A stretch of DNA of 64,000 nucleotides from Dokdonella sp. Lineage in GTDB: Bacteria; Pseudomonadota; Gammaproteobacteria; Xanthomonadales; Rhodanobacteraceae. A program made the position numbers and the translations under genes. Of the stretch, positions 35,550-44,511 are shown piece by piece. The notes below the pieces were generated by a model, which saw nothing but the letters and a program-made list of their open reading frames with translations, was not told where the DNA came from and ran no database searches. Position 1 is the first letter of the stretch, and each line of letters opens with the position of its first letter. Where the stretch lies: assembly GCF_019634775.1 (NCBI RefSeq), contig NZ_JAHCAS010000001.1, forward strand, positions 744,001 to 808,000, given 5' to 3'.

Positions 35550-36212
35550 TCACGCAAAGCGCGCAGCCAGCCACGCCCGCAGGTCGGCGATTTCCTCGGC
35601 ACAGACCTGGTGAGCCATCGCGTAACTCTTCCATTCGACCGGGTAGCCGAGGCTGCGCAGGAAATCGCGGGCATGCATGCCGAGCGGCTCCGGCACCACC
35701 GGATCGACGCTGCCGTGGGCGATGAGGATCGGCACATCGGCATTCGCCGGCGCGCGTTCGTCGGCAAGCTTCTCGTGCAGCGGCAGGTAGCCGGACAAGG
35801 CGATGATGCCGGCGAGGCGCGCGGCGTGGCGCAGACCGCCGGCCAGTGCCATCGCCGCACCCTGCGAGAAGCCGGCCAGGACCAGATTGGCCGGAGCGAT
35901 GCCGCGCCCTACCTCGCGCGCGATCAGGGCCTCGATCTCGGCCAGCGAAGCGCGCATGCCGGCCTCGTCCTGGCGCCTGGCAAGCTCCAGACCGGTGAGG
36001 TCGTACCAGGCACGCATCGGCATGCCGCCGTTGATCGTGACCGGGCGCACCGGGGCATGCGGAAACACGAAGCGGATCGGCGGCAGGCCGGCCCCGGCGA
36101 GTTCGGGCACGATCGGTGCGAAATCATTGCCATCGGCGCCCAGGCCGTGCAGCCAGAGGACGGCATGGCGCGGGTTCGCGCCGGTTTCGGTTTCGACACA
36201 GGGCAGGGTCAT
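35550..36212 (-). CDS. Carboxylesterase/phospholipase (alpha/beta hydrolase)
   Basis: A 220-residue serine hydrolase of the carboxylesterase II / lysophospholipase family: oxyanion-hole motif WLHGLGADGNDF, nucleophile LAGFSQGAAMA, Asp in AHGSVDPVVP and a C-terminal His in YAMAHQVCAEE. It hydrolyses short-chain esters; the natural substrate is unknown. The start at 36212 has GAGAGGAG upstream, whereas the earlier ATG at 36254 does not. It heads the esterase-algZ-algR-hemC unit. Confidence 0.9.
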   Translation of the reverse strand: MTLPCVETETGANPRHAVLWLHGLGADGNDFAPIVPELAGAGLPPIRFVFPHAPVRPVTINGGMPMRAWYDLTGLELARRQDEAGMRASLAEIEALIAREVGRGIAPANLVLAGFSQGAAMALAGGLRHAARLAGIIALSGYLPLHEKLADERAPANADVPILIAHGSVDPVVPEPLGMHARDFLRSLGYPVEWKSYAMAHQVCAEEIADLRAWLAARFA

Positions 36213-36411
36213 GCGCTCTCCTCTCGGCAGGATCGCGAGGCTGCACCAGTCCATGCCGGTTTGCCAAGGGAGCTGCCGTGTCGAACAGCGGCTGAAGCCG
36301 CGCCTGCGGGATCGCTATCCCTGTGAGCGGCTTCCGCAGTGATGACTTGCGACGCATGGTCATGCGGCGCCGAGCCGGTATCCTGCCCGCCTTTCGTTCC
36401 GGAACCTCCCC

Positions 36412-38829
36412 ATGCTCCGTCCATTTTCTGCCTGCCTCGCCATCCTGCTCGCCTTCGCCGCGGCGCCCGCGCCGGCGATCACGCTGGATCAGGCGATGGC
36501 GGATCCCGACTGGATCGGTCCGCCGGTCGAGACGCCGTACTGGAGCGCCGATGGCAAGGCGATCCTGTATCGCCTCAAGCAGGACGGATCGAGCGTGCGC
36601 GACCTGCACCGCATCGATCCCGACCGTGGCACCGACACGATCATCGATCCGGCCACGATGGCCGATACCGACGGACCCGGCATCGTCTGGGACCGCGAGC
36701 GCCGCCGTGGCGCGTTCGCGCGCAACGGCGACATCTTCGTGCGTGACCTTGCCAGCGGTCGCCTCATGCAGATCACGCGCACGCCGGTCGCCGAAGCGCA
36801 GCCGCAATTCTCGGCCGATGGGCGCGCCGTGCAGTTCCGCACCGGCACCGACTGGTGGAGCCACGACCTCGTCAGCGGCGTCGGCGGCCCGACCTTCGTG
36901 CTCAAGGCGGAAAAGGATCCCGAGGCGAAGCAAGCCGACGATCTCGCCGAGCTGCAGCTGCGCCTGTTCTCGACCCTGCGCGCGATCAAGGCCGACCGTG
37001 ACGCGCAGAAGGCCGATGCCGACGCCTTCCAGAAGGGCGACCCGACCCGCGCACCCGCGCCGTTCTTCCTCGGCGACGACATCGTGATCGAGCGCACCTC
37101 GCTTTCACCGGACGGGCGCCGCCTGCTCGTGGTGACCACGCCGAAGGGCTATGACGAAGGCAAGGTCGCCAAGCTGCAGCGCTATGTCACCGAATCTGGC
37201 TACGAGGAGCAGGAGGACGAGCGCGTGCGCGTTGGCCGCAACCTGCCGGCACCCCATGCGCTGTGGCTGCTTGATCTCGCCGAACGCACGCAGGACCGAC
37301 TGGCGTATGCGGAACTTCCCGGCATCAACGACGACCCGCTGAAACCGATCCGCGACGAGAACGCGGCGGCGCGGTCGCACCAGGACACGCCGGTGAAGGG
37401 CACGGCCAACAAGGGCGGCAAGGCGGCGAAGAAGGGCACCAAAGCCGATGCCGGGGATGAGCGCACGCTCGAAGTGATGCGCCTCGTCTGGAGCGGCGAT
37501 GGACGCAACGTCGCCGTGCAGTTGCGCGCGATCGACAACAAGGACCGCTGGATCGCGACGGTCGATTTCACCAGCAAGCGACTCGTGAGCGAACACCGCC
37601 TGAGCGATCCCGCATGGATCAACTGGGCGTTCAACGACTTCGGCTGGAGCGACGACGGCACGACCCTGTGGTACCTCTCCGAGGAAAGTGGCTGGTCGCA
37701 CCTTTACGCCAAGGCGCCGGGTGGCAAGGCGCGCGCGCTGACCCGCGGCAGCTTTGAAGTGTCCAACCCGCAGCTCGCGCCCGACGGGCGGTTCTACGTG
37801 CGTGCCAACGCCGAAGCGCCCTATGCCTACGACATCTATCGCGTGCCGCTCGGCGGCGGCGAGCTGGTGCGCGTCACCCATGCACGCGGCACCGACGCCT
37901 TCACGCTGTCTCCGGACGGGCGCCGCCTTGCCCTGCTGCAATCCTCCTCGCATGTGCCGGCCCAGCTCGCCGTGCAGGACGTCGATGCGCGCGAGGCGCG
38001 CACGCTGACCGATACCCGCAAACCGGCTTACAAGGCGCTGCGCTGGCCTGAACTCGAGATCGTCGGCGTACCGTCGCGCCACACCAGGCAGCCGATCTGG
38101 TCGAAGCTGTACAAGCCTGCCGACTTCGACGCGACGAGGAAGTACCCGGCCGTGCTGTTCGTGCACGGCGCCGGCTACCTGCAGAACACCAAGCTCGGCT
38201 GGCCGAACTACTTCCGCGAGCAGATGTTCCACCACCTGCTCACCGAGCAGGGCTACGTCGTGCTCGACATGGATTTCCGTGCATCCGAGGGTTACGGCCG
38301 CGACTGGCGCACGGCGATCTACCGGCAGATGGGCACGCCCGAACTGGACGACCTCGTCGACGGCGTCGACTGGCTGGTGAAGAACCACGCCGTCGATGCC
38401 AGGCGCGTCGGCCTCTACGGTGGTTCCTACGGCGGGTTCATGACCCTGATGGCGATGTTCAAGCGACCCGATGTGTTCGCTGCCGGCGCCGCCCTGCGCC
38501 CGGTCACCGACTGGACCTCGTACAACCACGGCTACACCTCGAACATCCTCAACACACCGCAGGTCGATCCGATCGCCTACCGCCGCTCCTCGCCGATCGA
38601 ACTCGCCGAAGGCCTGCAAGGCGGCCTGCTCATCGCCCACGGCATGATCGACGACAACGTACTGTTCCAGGATTCGGTGCGCCTCTATCAACGCCTCGTC
38701 GAACTGCGCAAGACCGACTTCGAACTCGCCGGCTATCCGCTCGAACGCCATGGATTCGTGCATCCGGATGCGTGGTACGACGAGTACCGCCGCATCCACG
38801 CGCTGTTCGAGCGCCACCTCAAGCCCTGA
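36412..38829 (+). CDS. S9 family peptidase (DPP-IV/acylaminoacyl-peptidase type)
   Basis: An 805-residue exported serine peptidase. A signal peptide (MLRPFSACLAILLAFAAAPAPA) is followed by a beta-propeller with WSADGK/LSPDGR repeats and a Lys-rich insert around residue 330-345. The C-terminal alpha/beta hydrolase domain has Ser672 in GGSYGGFM, Asp in HGMIDDNV (about 748) and His780 in ERHGFVHP. It probably trims dipeptides or acyl-peptides in the periplasm. It diverges from the esterase gene with about 200 bp between. Confidence 0.9.
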   Translation: MLRPFSACLAILLAFAAAPAPAITLDQAMADPDWIGPPVETPYWSADGKAILYRLKQDGSSVRDLHRIDPDRGTDTIIDPATMADTDGPGIVWDRERRRGAFARNGDIFVRDLASGRLMQITRTPVAEAQPQFSADGRAVQFRTGTDWWSHDLVSGVGGPTFVLKAEKDPEAKQADDLAELQLRLFSTLRAIKADRDAQKADADAFQKGDPTRAPAPFFLGDDIVIERTSLSPDGRRLLVVTTPKGYDEGKVAKLQRYVTESGYEEQEDERVRVGRNLPAPHALWLLDLAERTQDRLAYAELPGINDDPLKPIRDENAAARSHQDTPVKGTANKGGKAAKKGTKADAGDERTLEVMRLVWSGDGRNVAVQLRAIDNKDRWIATVDFTSKRLVSEHRLSDPAWINWAFNDFGWSDDGTTLWYLSEESGWSHLYAKAPGGKARALTRGSFEVSNPQLAPDGRFYVRANAEAPYAYDIYRVPLGGGELVRVTHARGTDAFTLSPDGRRLALLQSSSHVPAQLAVQDVDAREARTLTDTRKPAYKALRWPELEIVGVPSRHTRQPIWSKLYKPADFDATRKYPAVLFVHGAGYLQNTKLGWPNYFREQMFHHLLTEQGYVVLDMDFRASEGYGRDWRTAIYRQMGTPELDDLVDGVDWLVKNHAVDARRVGLYGGSYGGFMTLMAMFKRPDVFAAGAALRPVTDWTSYNHGYTSNILNTPQVDPIAYRRSSPIELAEGLQGGLLIAHGMIDDNVLFQDSVRLYQRLVELRKTDFELAGYPLERHGFVHPDAWYDEYRRIHALFERHLKP

Positions 38830-39135
38830 TCCCGCAGCGAGCCGCGGTCTGGTACTGATGCACCCATGCACGCGCCGGCGCGCAGCCGGCGCCGGTCTGT
38901 GACGACGCACCAGCGCGAGCAAAGATGGTGGCGCACTCGGGATTGGAACCCGCACCCGTTCTCGGCCAAATATCCGCAGTTTTGGCCGATTGTCCGCGTT
39001 TCCGCCGCTTTGCAGATCAGGCTTGCGCCGTGGCATCACGGTAAAACCGCAGCACCTTCGGCGGTGTAAGCCTAGAATCCTCCAGCCCTTTGCAGATACG
39101 GGCGAAGGTGACGGATTCCACCGGGTCTTGCGGGC
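38830..39135. other. Intergenic region left of the IS element
   Basis: About 300 bp with no open frame of gene quality. It holds a tRNA-like 3' end (38926-38959, minus strand), an 8-bp perfect inverted repeat CGGCCAAA/TTTGGCCG (38963-38988) and the left flank of the IS3-family element. It is probably an old insertion boundary. Confidence 0.5.
38926..38959 (-). pseudogene. tRNA-like 3' fragment (T arm and acceptor end)
   Basis: On the minus strand the segment reads as a T arm (CGGG-TTCCAAT-CCCG, seven-base loop starting TTC), then seven bases, a discriminator A and an encoded CCA. Nothing resembling the anticodon or D arms is upstream, so it is at most a remnant, as left when an element integrates into a tRNA gene. 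It is not a copy of the tRNA-Ile at 43869. It could also be chance. Confidence 0.35.
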
Positions 39136-39174
39136 TGAACCGCCCCGGCTTTCGTGGAGGCTGTTTGGTTTAAG

Positions 39175-40026
39175 TCACACGGTTTCAGCGACCTTGGCTT
39201 CTGCGAGTCGCCGGTAGTAGTTTGCCTCAGCCTCGGCCGGCGGGATATAGCCGATCGATCCGAGGAGGCGTTGGGTGTTGAACCACGACACCCATTCCAG
39301 CGTCGCCAGTTCCACCGCCGCCTTCGTCTTCCAGGGGCCACGGCGGTGGATCAGTTCGGCCTTGTAGAGCCCGTTGATGGTCTCGGCCAGCGCGTTGTCA
39401 TAGCTGTCTCCTCGGCTGCCAACGGACGGCTCGATGCCCGCTTCGGCGAGCCGCTCGCTGTAGCGAATCGACACGTACTGCGAACCCCGATCGCTGTGAT
39501 GGATCAGCGTGCCGTCACGCTCCGGCTGGCGTGCGTACAGCGCCTGCTCCAGCGCATCGAGTACGAAGTCCGTCCGCATCGAGTCGCTGACCCGCCAGCC
39601 CACGATGCGGCGGGCGAACACGTCGATGACGAAGGCCACGTACAGCCAGCCCTGCCAGGTCGAAACGTAGGTGAAGTCCGACACCCACAGCTGGTTCGGC
39701 CGTTCGGCGCGGAACTGCCGGTTCACCTTGTCCTGTGGGCACGGCACGTTGCGATCACTGATCGTCGTTCGCACCGCTTTTCCGCGCATCACGCCGCGCA
39801 GGCCCTGCTGGCGCATCAGTCGCTCGACCGTGCATCGAGCCACCGTGATGCCCTCACGGCCGAGCTGTCGCCACACTTTGTTGGTGCCATAGACCTGCAG
39901 GTTGGCCCGCCATACCCGGTGGATCTCGGGAATCAGGGCCTCGTCGCGCTTCGCCCTCGCCGGGCGTCGCTCAGGCTCGCGATGGCGGGCCGCGTGTCGC
40001 CGGTAGCCGGACGGGGCGATCTGCAA
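39175..40026 (-). CDS. IS3 transposase OrfB (DDE integrase core)
   Basis: 283 residues from the first Met. The real product is probably an OrfAB fusion made by -1 frameshifting at 40120-40125, which would add about 35 residues upstream of this Met (the frame is open there: TFVATHRSTFGVEPICRAL). The DDE triad is visible as WVSDFTYV, HHSDRGSQY and NALAETINGLYK, with 35 residues between the second Asp and the Glu, as in retroviral-type integrases. An intact and possibly active transposase. Confidence 0.9.
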   Translation of the reverse strand: MQIAPSGYRRHAARHREPERRPARAKRDEALIPEIHRVWRANLQVYGTNKVWRQLGREGITVARCTVERLMRQQGLRGVMRGKAVRTTISDRNVPCPQDKVNRQFRAERPNQLWVSDFTYVSTWQGWLYVAFVIDVFARRIVGWRVSDSMRTDFVLDALEQALYARQPERDGTLIHHSDRGSQYVSIRYSERLAEAGIEPSVGSRGDSYDNALAETINGLYKAELIHRRGPWKTKAAVELATLEWVSWFNTQRLLGSIGYIPPAEAEANYYRRLAEAKVAETV

Positions 40027-40082
40027 GGCCCTGCAGATCGGCTCGACCCCGAACGTGCTCCGGTGCGTGGCGACAAACGTCC

Positions 40083-40406
40083 TCAGGGCTTCAGCCGGCG
40101 GTCGAGCTCCGCCTGGGCGAAAAAAGCACTCGCCAGCTTCAGGATCTCATTGGCCCGGCGCAGTTCCTTGATCTCGCGCTCCAGTTCCTTCATCCGCTTG
40201 GCGTCCGCGGTCGTCACGCCATCGCGCGTCCCCGCATCGACCTCGTGCTGCTTCACCCACGTCAGCAGCGTCTGCGGCACACAGCCGATCTTGGGGGCGA
40301 TCGACGCCACGGCCGTCCACAGCGACGGGTACTCCCCGCGATGCTCCAGCACCATCCGGACTGCACGCTCGCGGACCTCAGGGGAAAACTTCTTCGACTT
40401 GTTCAT
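40083..40406 (-). CDS. IS3 transposase OrfA (helix-turn-helix)
   Basis: A 107-residue protein with an N-terminal HTH ([16 protein letters not shown].. [16 protein letters not shown]) and a C-terminal leucine-zipper helix ([19 protein letters not shown]). It binds the IS ends and can regulate transposition. The gene ends just after the slippery T6 run, so translation either stops here or shifts into orfB. Confidence 0.9.
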   Translation of the reverse strand: MNKSKKFSPEVRERAVRMVLEHRGEYPSLWTAVASIAPKIGCVPQTLLTWVKQHEVDAGTRDGVTTADAKRMKELEREIKELRRANEILKLASAFFAQAELDRRLKP

Positions 40407-40584
40407 GGCTCCATTCTCTCAAGAGTTGGAGCCTCCACGTTTCCCGGGGCGGTTCAAGCCAGTACGTCGAAGCGATTTCGGGGGCCGCAACCTGTGCCTC
40501 GGCCGACGGAAGGGCGGCGCGAGGGCTACAGTGACTGCACGAGGGACTGCCTGCTCGGAGAGGATCCCAAGTGGGTAGTGGAAA

Positions 40585-41520
40585 TCACTGGACGAGCCGA
40601 CCCAATCTCTTCGCGATGCTGACTTCGGCGCCCATGCCCGAGTTGAACTCCAGAAAGTCCTGCTCGAACCCATCGCTGAAGATCACGCCGTAGTTCGGCA
40701 TCTGCGAGGTCAGTCGCAGCGGGCTATCGCCCTCGATCCGTCCGAACACGAGACTCGCCTGCGTCGCCCGGCTGGGGAAGGGCTCCCGCACCGTGTAGTA
40801 CAGATGCTGCGCCTCCCACGGGAAGCCTGAGGTCTGCAGCGCTCGCAGTTCCTCCGAAGACTCCGGCCCAGCCATGCCGATCGCGCCGGTGAGCAGGCTG
40901 CGGAACCATCCCGTCGAGCCGAGCCCCGTTGAGACAATGATGCCGCTCGACGAGTGCACTTCGATCTGCTCGCCAACCTGGATCGTGTAGCGCGCCGAGA
41001 CGTGAGAGCGCGGGCCGATGAAGAGATCGTTGACCGCGTGCAGTTCCTGGCCGTCGCTGAGCCGCACGCGCGCCATGGTGATTGCGCGCGTTGGTCGGCG
41101 GTCGGCCTGCGCCTCCGGCGCGACCTTGGCGAGGTCCTTGGCCTCAAAGGGCAGCAGCACGCCATCCCAGCGCTTCGGGTCCGGGTTGACTCCGATGACG
41201 GGCTGGCCGTGCAGATACTTGAGGGTGTTGGCGACCAGCCCGTCCTGTCCCACCACGACGACCAGGCAGTCGGGCGGGAACAGGAAGTTCGGGACCAAGG
41301 TGCGGTCGAGGCGCTGGACCCGGCCGAAGCGCCGCAGCTGCGCTTCGGCCGATTCGACCGCATGCCGGTACGTGTCTTGCTCGGCCTGGTAGTCAGAGAA
41401 GTCCGCACCCATGTGCTCAACATAGAACCGGGCCTGCTCGACGGTATTGAGTCGAGCGACCAGATCCTCAAGCCGGGTCCGCCGCGTCACCAGGATGATC
41501 CGGTGCTGCAGGGCGTCCAT
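40585..41520 (-). CDS. NAD-kinase-like protein (diverged)
   Basis: A 311-residue protein. After about 80 unique residues comes the NAD/diacylglycerol-kinase fold: LVVVVGQDGLVANTLKYL in place of GGDG, GVNPDPKRWDG, LHAVNDLFIG and TGLGSTGWFRSLL. The catalytic Asp is kept, but the first glycine pair is GQ. It may phosphorylate NAD(H) or bind it as a sensor. It is the last of three genes (NadM-Nudix, SPFH, this one), three bases after the SPFH stop, with AGGAAA as ribosome site. Alternative: a related lipid- or sugar-kinase-fold protein. Confidence 0.75.
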   Translation of the reverse strand: MDALQHRIILVTRRTRLEDLVARLNTVEQARFYVEHMGADFSDYQAEQDTYRHAVESAEAQLRRFGRVQRLDRTLVPNFLFPPDCLVVVVGQDGLVANTLKYLHGQPVIGVNPDPKRWDGVLLPFEAKDLAKVAPEAQADRRPTRAITMARVRLSDGQELHAVNDLFIGPRSHVSARYTIQVGEQIEVHSSSGIIVSTGLGSTGWFRSLLTGAIGMAGPESSEELRALQTSGFPWEAQHLYYTVREPFPSRATQASLVFGRIEGDSPLRLTSQMPNYGVIFSDGFEQDFLEFNSGMGAEVSIAKRLGRLVQ

Positions 41521-41523
41521 GGT

Positions 41524-42555
41524 CTATTTCCTCGGGGCGGCGACCGGCGACTGGGTGAGCTGCTGCAGCAGATCCGGGGAGATGTTGAGTTCGCCGATCC
41601 TGCCGGCGTTCTGGGCCAGTTCCTGGAATGCCGAAGCGATGATGGCGCCTGGGGCGGCACTACCCAATGCCAAGGCCTGCAGCACTTTCGGGTCGACCCC
41701 GGCGACCGTCCTCACCAGCGCGTCCATGCCGTACGCCTTGGCGTCGGCCTCGCGGCGGGCATTGGCGGCGCGCAGTTCGGTCAGGGCCTCGTTCTCCTTC
41801 TCGTGCGCGATCTTGCCCTGCATTTCCTGGGCCTGGATCTGCAGGCGCTTCTCCAGCACAGCGCGCTCGGCGTCCATTTGCGTCTCGCGGATCTGGCGCT
41901 TCTTGGTCTCGACCGCAATCTCGGTGTTGAGTTCGTTCTCCTTGATCGCGCGCTCCTGCTCGATCGCAGCGTTGCGGCGCAGGTACAGCGCGTCGTCGGC
42001 GTCCTTGAGGATCTGTTCGCGGATGGTGGCTTCGAGCGCCCGGGCAGTGTCGGGCGTGGGCTTGATCGCGAGGATGGCGAGGCTCACTAGTTCCAGGCCG
42101 AGGCTCGGCAGCCCGTCCGGGCGGCGCAGTCCCTCGCGGACCGACTGAACCAGCCCTTCGGACTCGCGCAGCAGATCCTGCAGCTTCTGGCCCTGCAGGG
42201 CGGCGCGCAGTTGGACCTGGACTGCGTTGACCACGCGCTGCGGCAGCTTGGTCGGGTCCTCCGACACGTAGTCGACACCATTCGCCAGCAGGGTGAAGTT
42301 CATCAGCGAGGCGAGCAGCTTCGGATCCGACACCCGGTAGGTGATCTGGCCCTGCACCGTCACCTGCTGAAAGTCGGCGCTGACCTCGGTGAACATGAAG
42401 GGCGCATCGACGCTCTCCATGGGAATCGAGACGAGCGAGGCGCTGGGGGCGAAGTAGAAGAAGGCGAGGCCTGCGCCTTCCCGCACCGGTTGCCCGTTGC
42501 GGTACTGGATCAGGTAGGTGGTGGGGCTGGCTTTGGCGTATTGGATGCCGAACAT
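41524..42555 (-). CDS. SPFH/Band 7 (stomatin-flotillin) domain protein
   Basis: 343 residues. An SPFH domain spans about 30-200 (MFTEVSADFQQVTVQGQITY, RVVNAVQVQLRAAL), then a long charged coiled coil (about 200-290, rich in Glu/Lys/Arg with RRNAAIEQERAIKENELN), then a short tail. No clear membrane helix or signal is present, so it probably binds the membrane peripherally or assembles into rings. It would scaffold partner proteins. A strong AGGAG lies nine bases before the ATG. It stands between two NAD-metabolism genes in one operon, which is unusual for this family. Confidence 0.85.
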   Translation of the reverse strand: MFGIQYAKASPTTYLIQYRNGQPVREGAGLAFFYFAPSASLVSIPMESVDAPFMFTEVSADFQQVTVQGQITYRVSDPKLLASLMNFTLLANGVDYVSEDPTKLPQRVVNAVQVQLRAALQGQKLQDLLRESEGLVQSVREGLRRPDGLPSLGLELVSLAILAIKPTPDTARALEATIREQILKDADDALYLRRNAAIEQERAIKENELNTEIAVETKKRQIRETQMDAERAVLEKRLQIQAQEMQGKIAHEKENEALTELRAANARREADAKAYGMDALVRTVAGVDPKVLQALALGSAAPGAIIASAFQELAQNAGRIGELNISPDLLQQLTQSPVAAPRK

Positions 42556-42644
42556 GATGTGCTCCTAGGAAAGTCCTTCCAGGGTCGCGATGCCCGTCTT
42601 TCTAGCATCGGCGCGAACGGACGCGGTCGCGCAACGCGTTGAAC

Positions 42645-43676
42645 TCATAGCCTGCCGACGAAGCGCTCCACGATGTAGAAGTGGTCCTCGTATATCTGAG
42701 ACTCCAAGGCGCGCAGGTCGGCGAGCGGAAACCAGCGCGCCTTGGCGGCGTCATCGCCGCCCTTTACAGCGGGCAAATCGCCTGCGGGGAACTCGAAGTA
42801 GAAGGCGTGCGTGATCGTCCGCCCGCGCAGCGAGCGCTCCGGGTGGTCGAAGACATCCTGCGAGCGAACCGAGCCACGAAGCACAGGTGCGGGCAGCTTG
42901 AGGCGGGTTTCCTCGCGCAGTTCGCGCAGCACAGCGTCCATCAGGCGCTCGTTGCCGCGAACGAAGCCGCCGGGCAATGCCCAGAGGCCTTTGCCGGGCT
43001 GGGCGCCACGGGCGACGAGCAGCAGGTGGCCCGAGTGCACGACGACAGCGTCGACGGTGACAAACGTTGGAGGGTACGGCGCTCCCGCCCAGCCCTGGCG
43101 GTAGGTCTGCACGAAGGCATGCTCTTCGGCCAGGGCGCGGTATTCGCTGGTGGCGCGGAAGGCGTCGAACTGGGAGAAGACGGGGGGTGGTACGTGGCCT
43201 CGGACCAACGTCATGCCGTCCTCGGTTTCGCTTAGAAGATGTTCGCGCAGTTGGTGCGCAGTTGGCATGTCGACCCAGGGGCACTCTTCGTGCGTCCACT
43301 GGGGGAAGGCGCGGACGGTGTCGACGCTCGCCGGCGCCTGTCCGCTCATCAGGCCGATCCGGGTCGAGGTGTCTGAGGGCTCACCGATAGCTTCGCGGAC
43401 CGCGGTCTGCACCGCGCTGATCCAAGCGTTCTCGTTGTACAGGTGGTCGCGGAGCGGGCGGACGATGATGCGGTTGCCGGCTTCGGGCAATGCGCTCCGC
43501 AACATCCGGTCGCGCTCATGCTCGGTCCAGGGATGGCGGCTATTACGTGCCCGGCCCGCGGAGCCCATCAGCACGATGACAGTCTGTGCTCGATCGAGCG
43601 CGCGGCGAACGAGAGCGAGGTGGCCGTTGTGGAACGGCGCGAACTGTCCGATTAGGACAAGGTAGTCGAGTCGCAT
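42645..43676 (-). CDS. Bifunctional NMN adenylyltransferase (NadM)-Nudix hydrolase
   Basis: A 343-residue fusion. The N-terminal nucleotidyltransferase has LIGQFAPFHNGHLALV with the HxGH motif, and the ER/RM block HPWTEHERDRMLRSAL, as in NadM. The C-terminal Nudix domain (about 205-343) has the box GFVRGNERLMDAVLRELREE; the last glycine of the canonical box is Arg. NadM joins NMN and ATP to NAD, and the Nudix part usually cleaves ADP-ribose or a similar nucleotide. It is the first gene of the three-gene cassette, with GGGAG before its ATG and GGCCA repeats about 100-160 bp upstream. Confidence 0.86.
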   Translation of the reverse strand: MRLDYLVLIGQFAPFHNGHLALVRRALDRAQTVIVLMGSAGRARNSRHPWTEHERDRMLRSALPEAGNRIIVRPLRDHLYNENAWISAVQTAVREAIGEPSDTSTRIGLMSGQAPASVDTVRAFPQWTHEECPWVDMPTAHQLREHLLSETEDGMTLVRGHVPPPVFSQFDAFRATSEYRALAEEHAFVQTYRQGWAGAPYPPTFVTVDAVVVHSGHLLLVARGAQPGKGLWALPGGFVRGNERLMDAVLRELREETRLKLPAPVLRGSVRSQDVFDHPERSLRGRTITHAFYFEFPAGDLPAVKGGDDAAKARWFPLADLRALESQIYEDHFYIVERFVGRL

Positions 43677-43776
43677 GAGGCTCCCTCATGGCGGTGGCTG
43701 AGGCTGGTCTCTCCAGCCTTGCGACTAGCCTACTCGCTCGCGTGCAGAGCATCAACGACTGTTGCGGCCACACCCA

Positions 43777-43837
43777 AGCGGCCAATCTTGCTGGAATTTC
43801 ATTGATGTTTGGCCACAGCGGCCAAACTTCGCTGGAA
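43777..43837. promoter_or_regulatory. Tandem GGCCA-rich direct repeats upstream of the NadM-Nudix gene
   Basis: Two near-identical 20-21-bp direct repeats, AGCGGCCAATCTTGCTGGAA at 43777-43796 and a one-base-longer version at 43817-43837, lie 40 bp apart. Each is preceded by a further GGCCAC. They lie 100-160 bp upstream of the first gene of the NAD cassette, as expected for an operator or an iteron-like site. No -10/-35 pair was convincing. Confidence 0.45.
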
Positions 43838-43868
43838 CGCGCAATGAGAGCCGGTTGTAAGTGATGGA

Positions 43869-43944
<76 letters not shown>

Positions 43945-44054
43945 ATTCGATACGCGCTTCCTCAAGCAACCCTCCATGGTGTCCACTCCGGCCCCGCCAT
44001 CCGTGGCGGGTCGCTCGCCGGCGCGTGATGCCCGACGGCATCACGCGTCTCTCC

Positions 44055-44130
<76 letters not shown>

Positions 44131-44141
44131 TTTTTGCTTTT

Positions 44142-44340
<199 letters not shown>

Positions 44341-44511
44341 GAAGGCGCCCTGGTCCAGCCCTTCGCGGCTGAAGCCGTTCCCGCGGACACAAGGCTCTGA
44401 TGTCGCGGCGCAGGATTGTAGCTTGTGCGCTGTGCACGCGGCGGGCGCGGCAACGTGTCGCGTTCGCGGCGGGCATGCGATGCTTCGCGCGCGTCCCTTC
44501 TCATTGACGAC

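Larger units (their letters stand above)
39136..40456 (-). mobile_element. Complete IS3-family insertion sequence, 1321 bp
   Basis: Bounded by 27-bp terminal inverted repeats (39136-39162 and 40430-40456; 23 of 27 match, beginning TGAACCGCCCCGG). It encodes overlapping orfA and orfB with an A6 run (T6 in the mRNA sense) at 40120-40125 for -1 frameshifting. No exact short target duplication is visible: the flanks are GGGC on the left and AGCC on the right. The subgroup was not resolved. It sits directly beside the NAD-kinase-like cassette. Confidence 0.92.
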
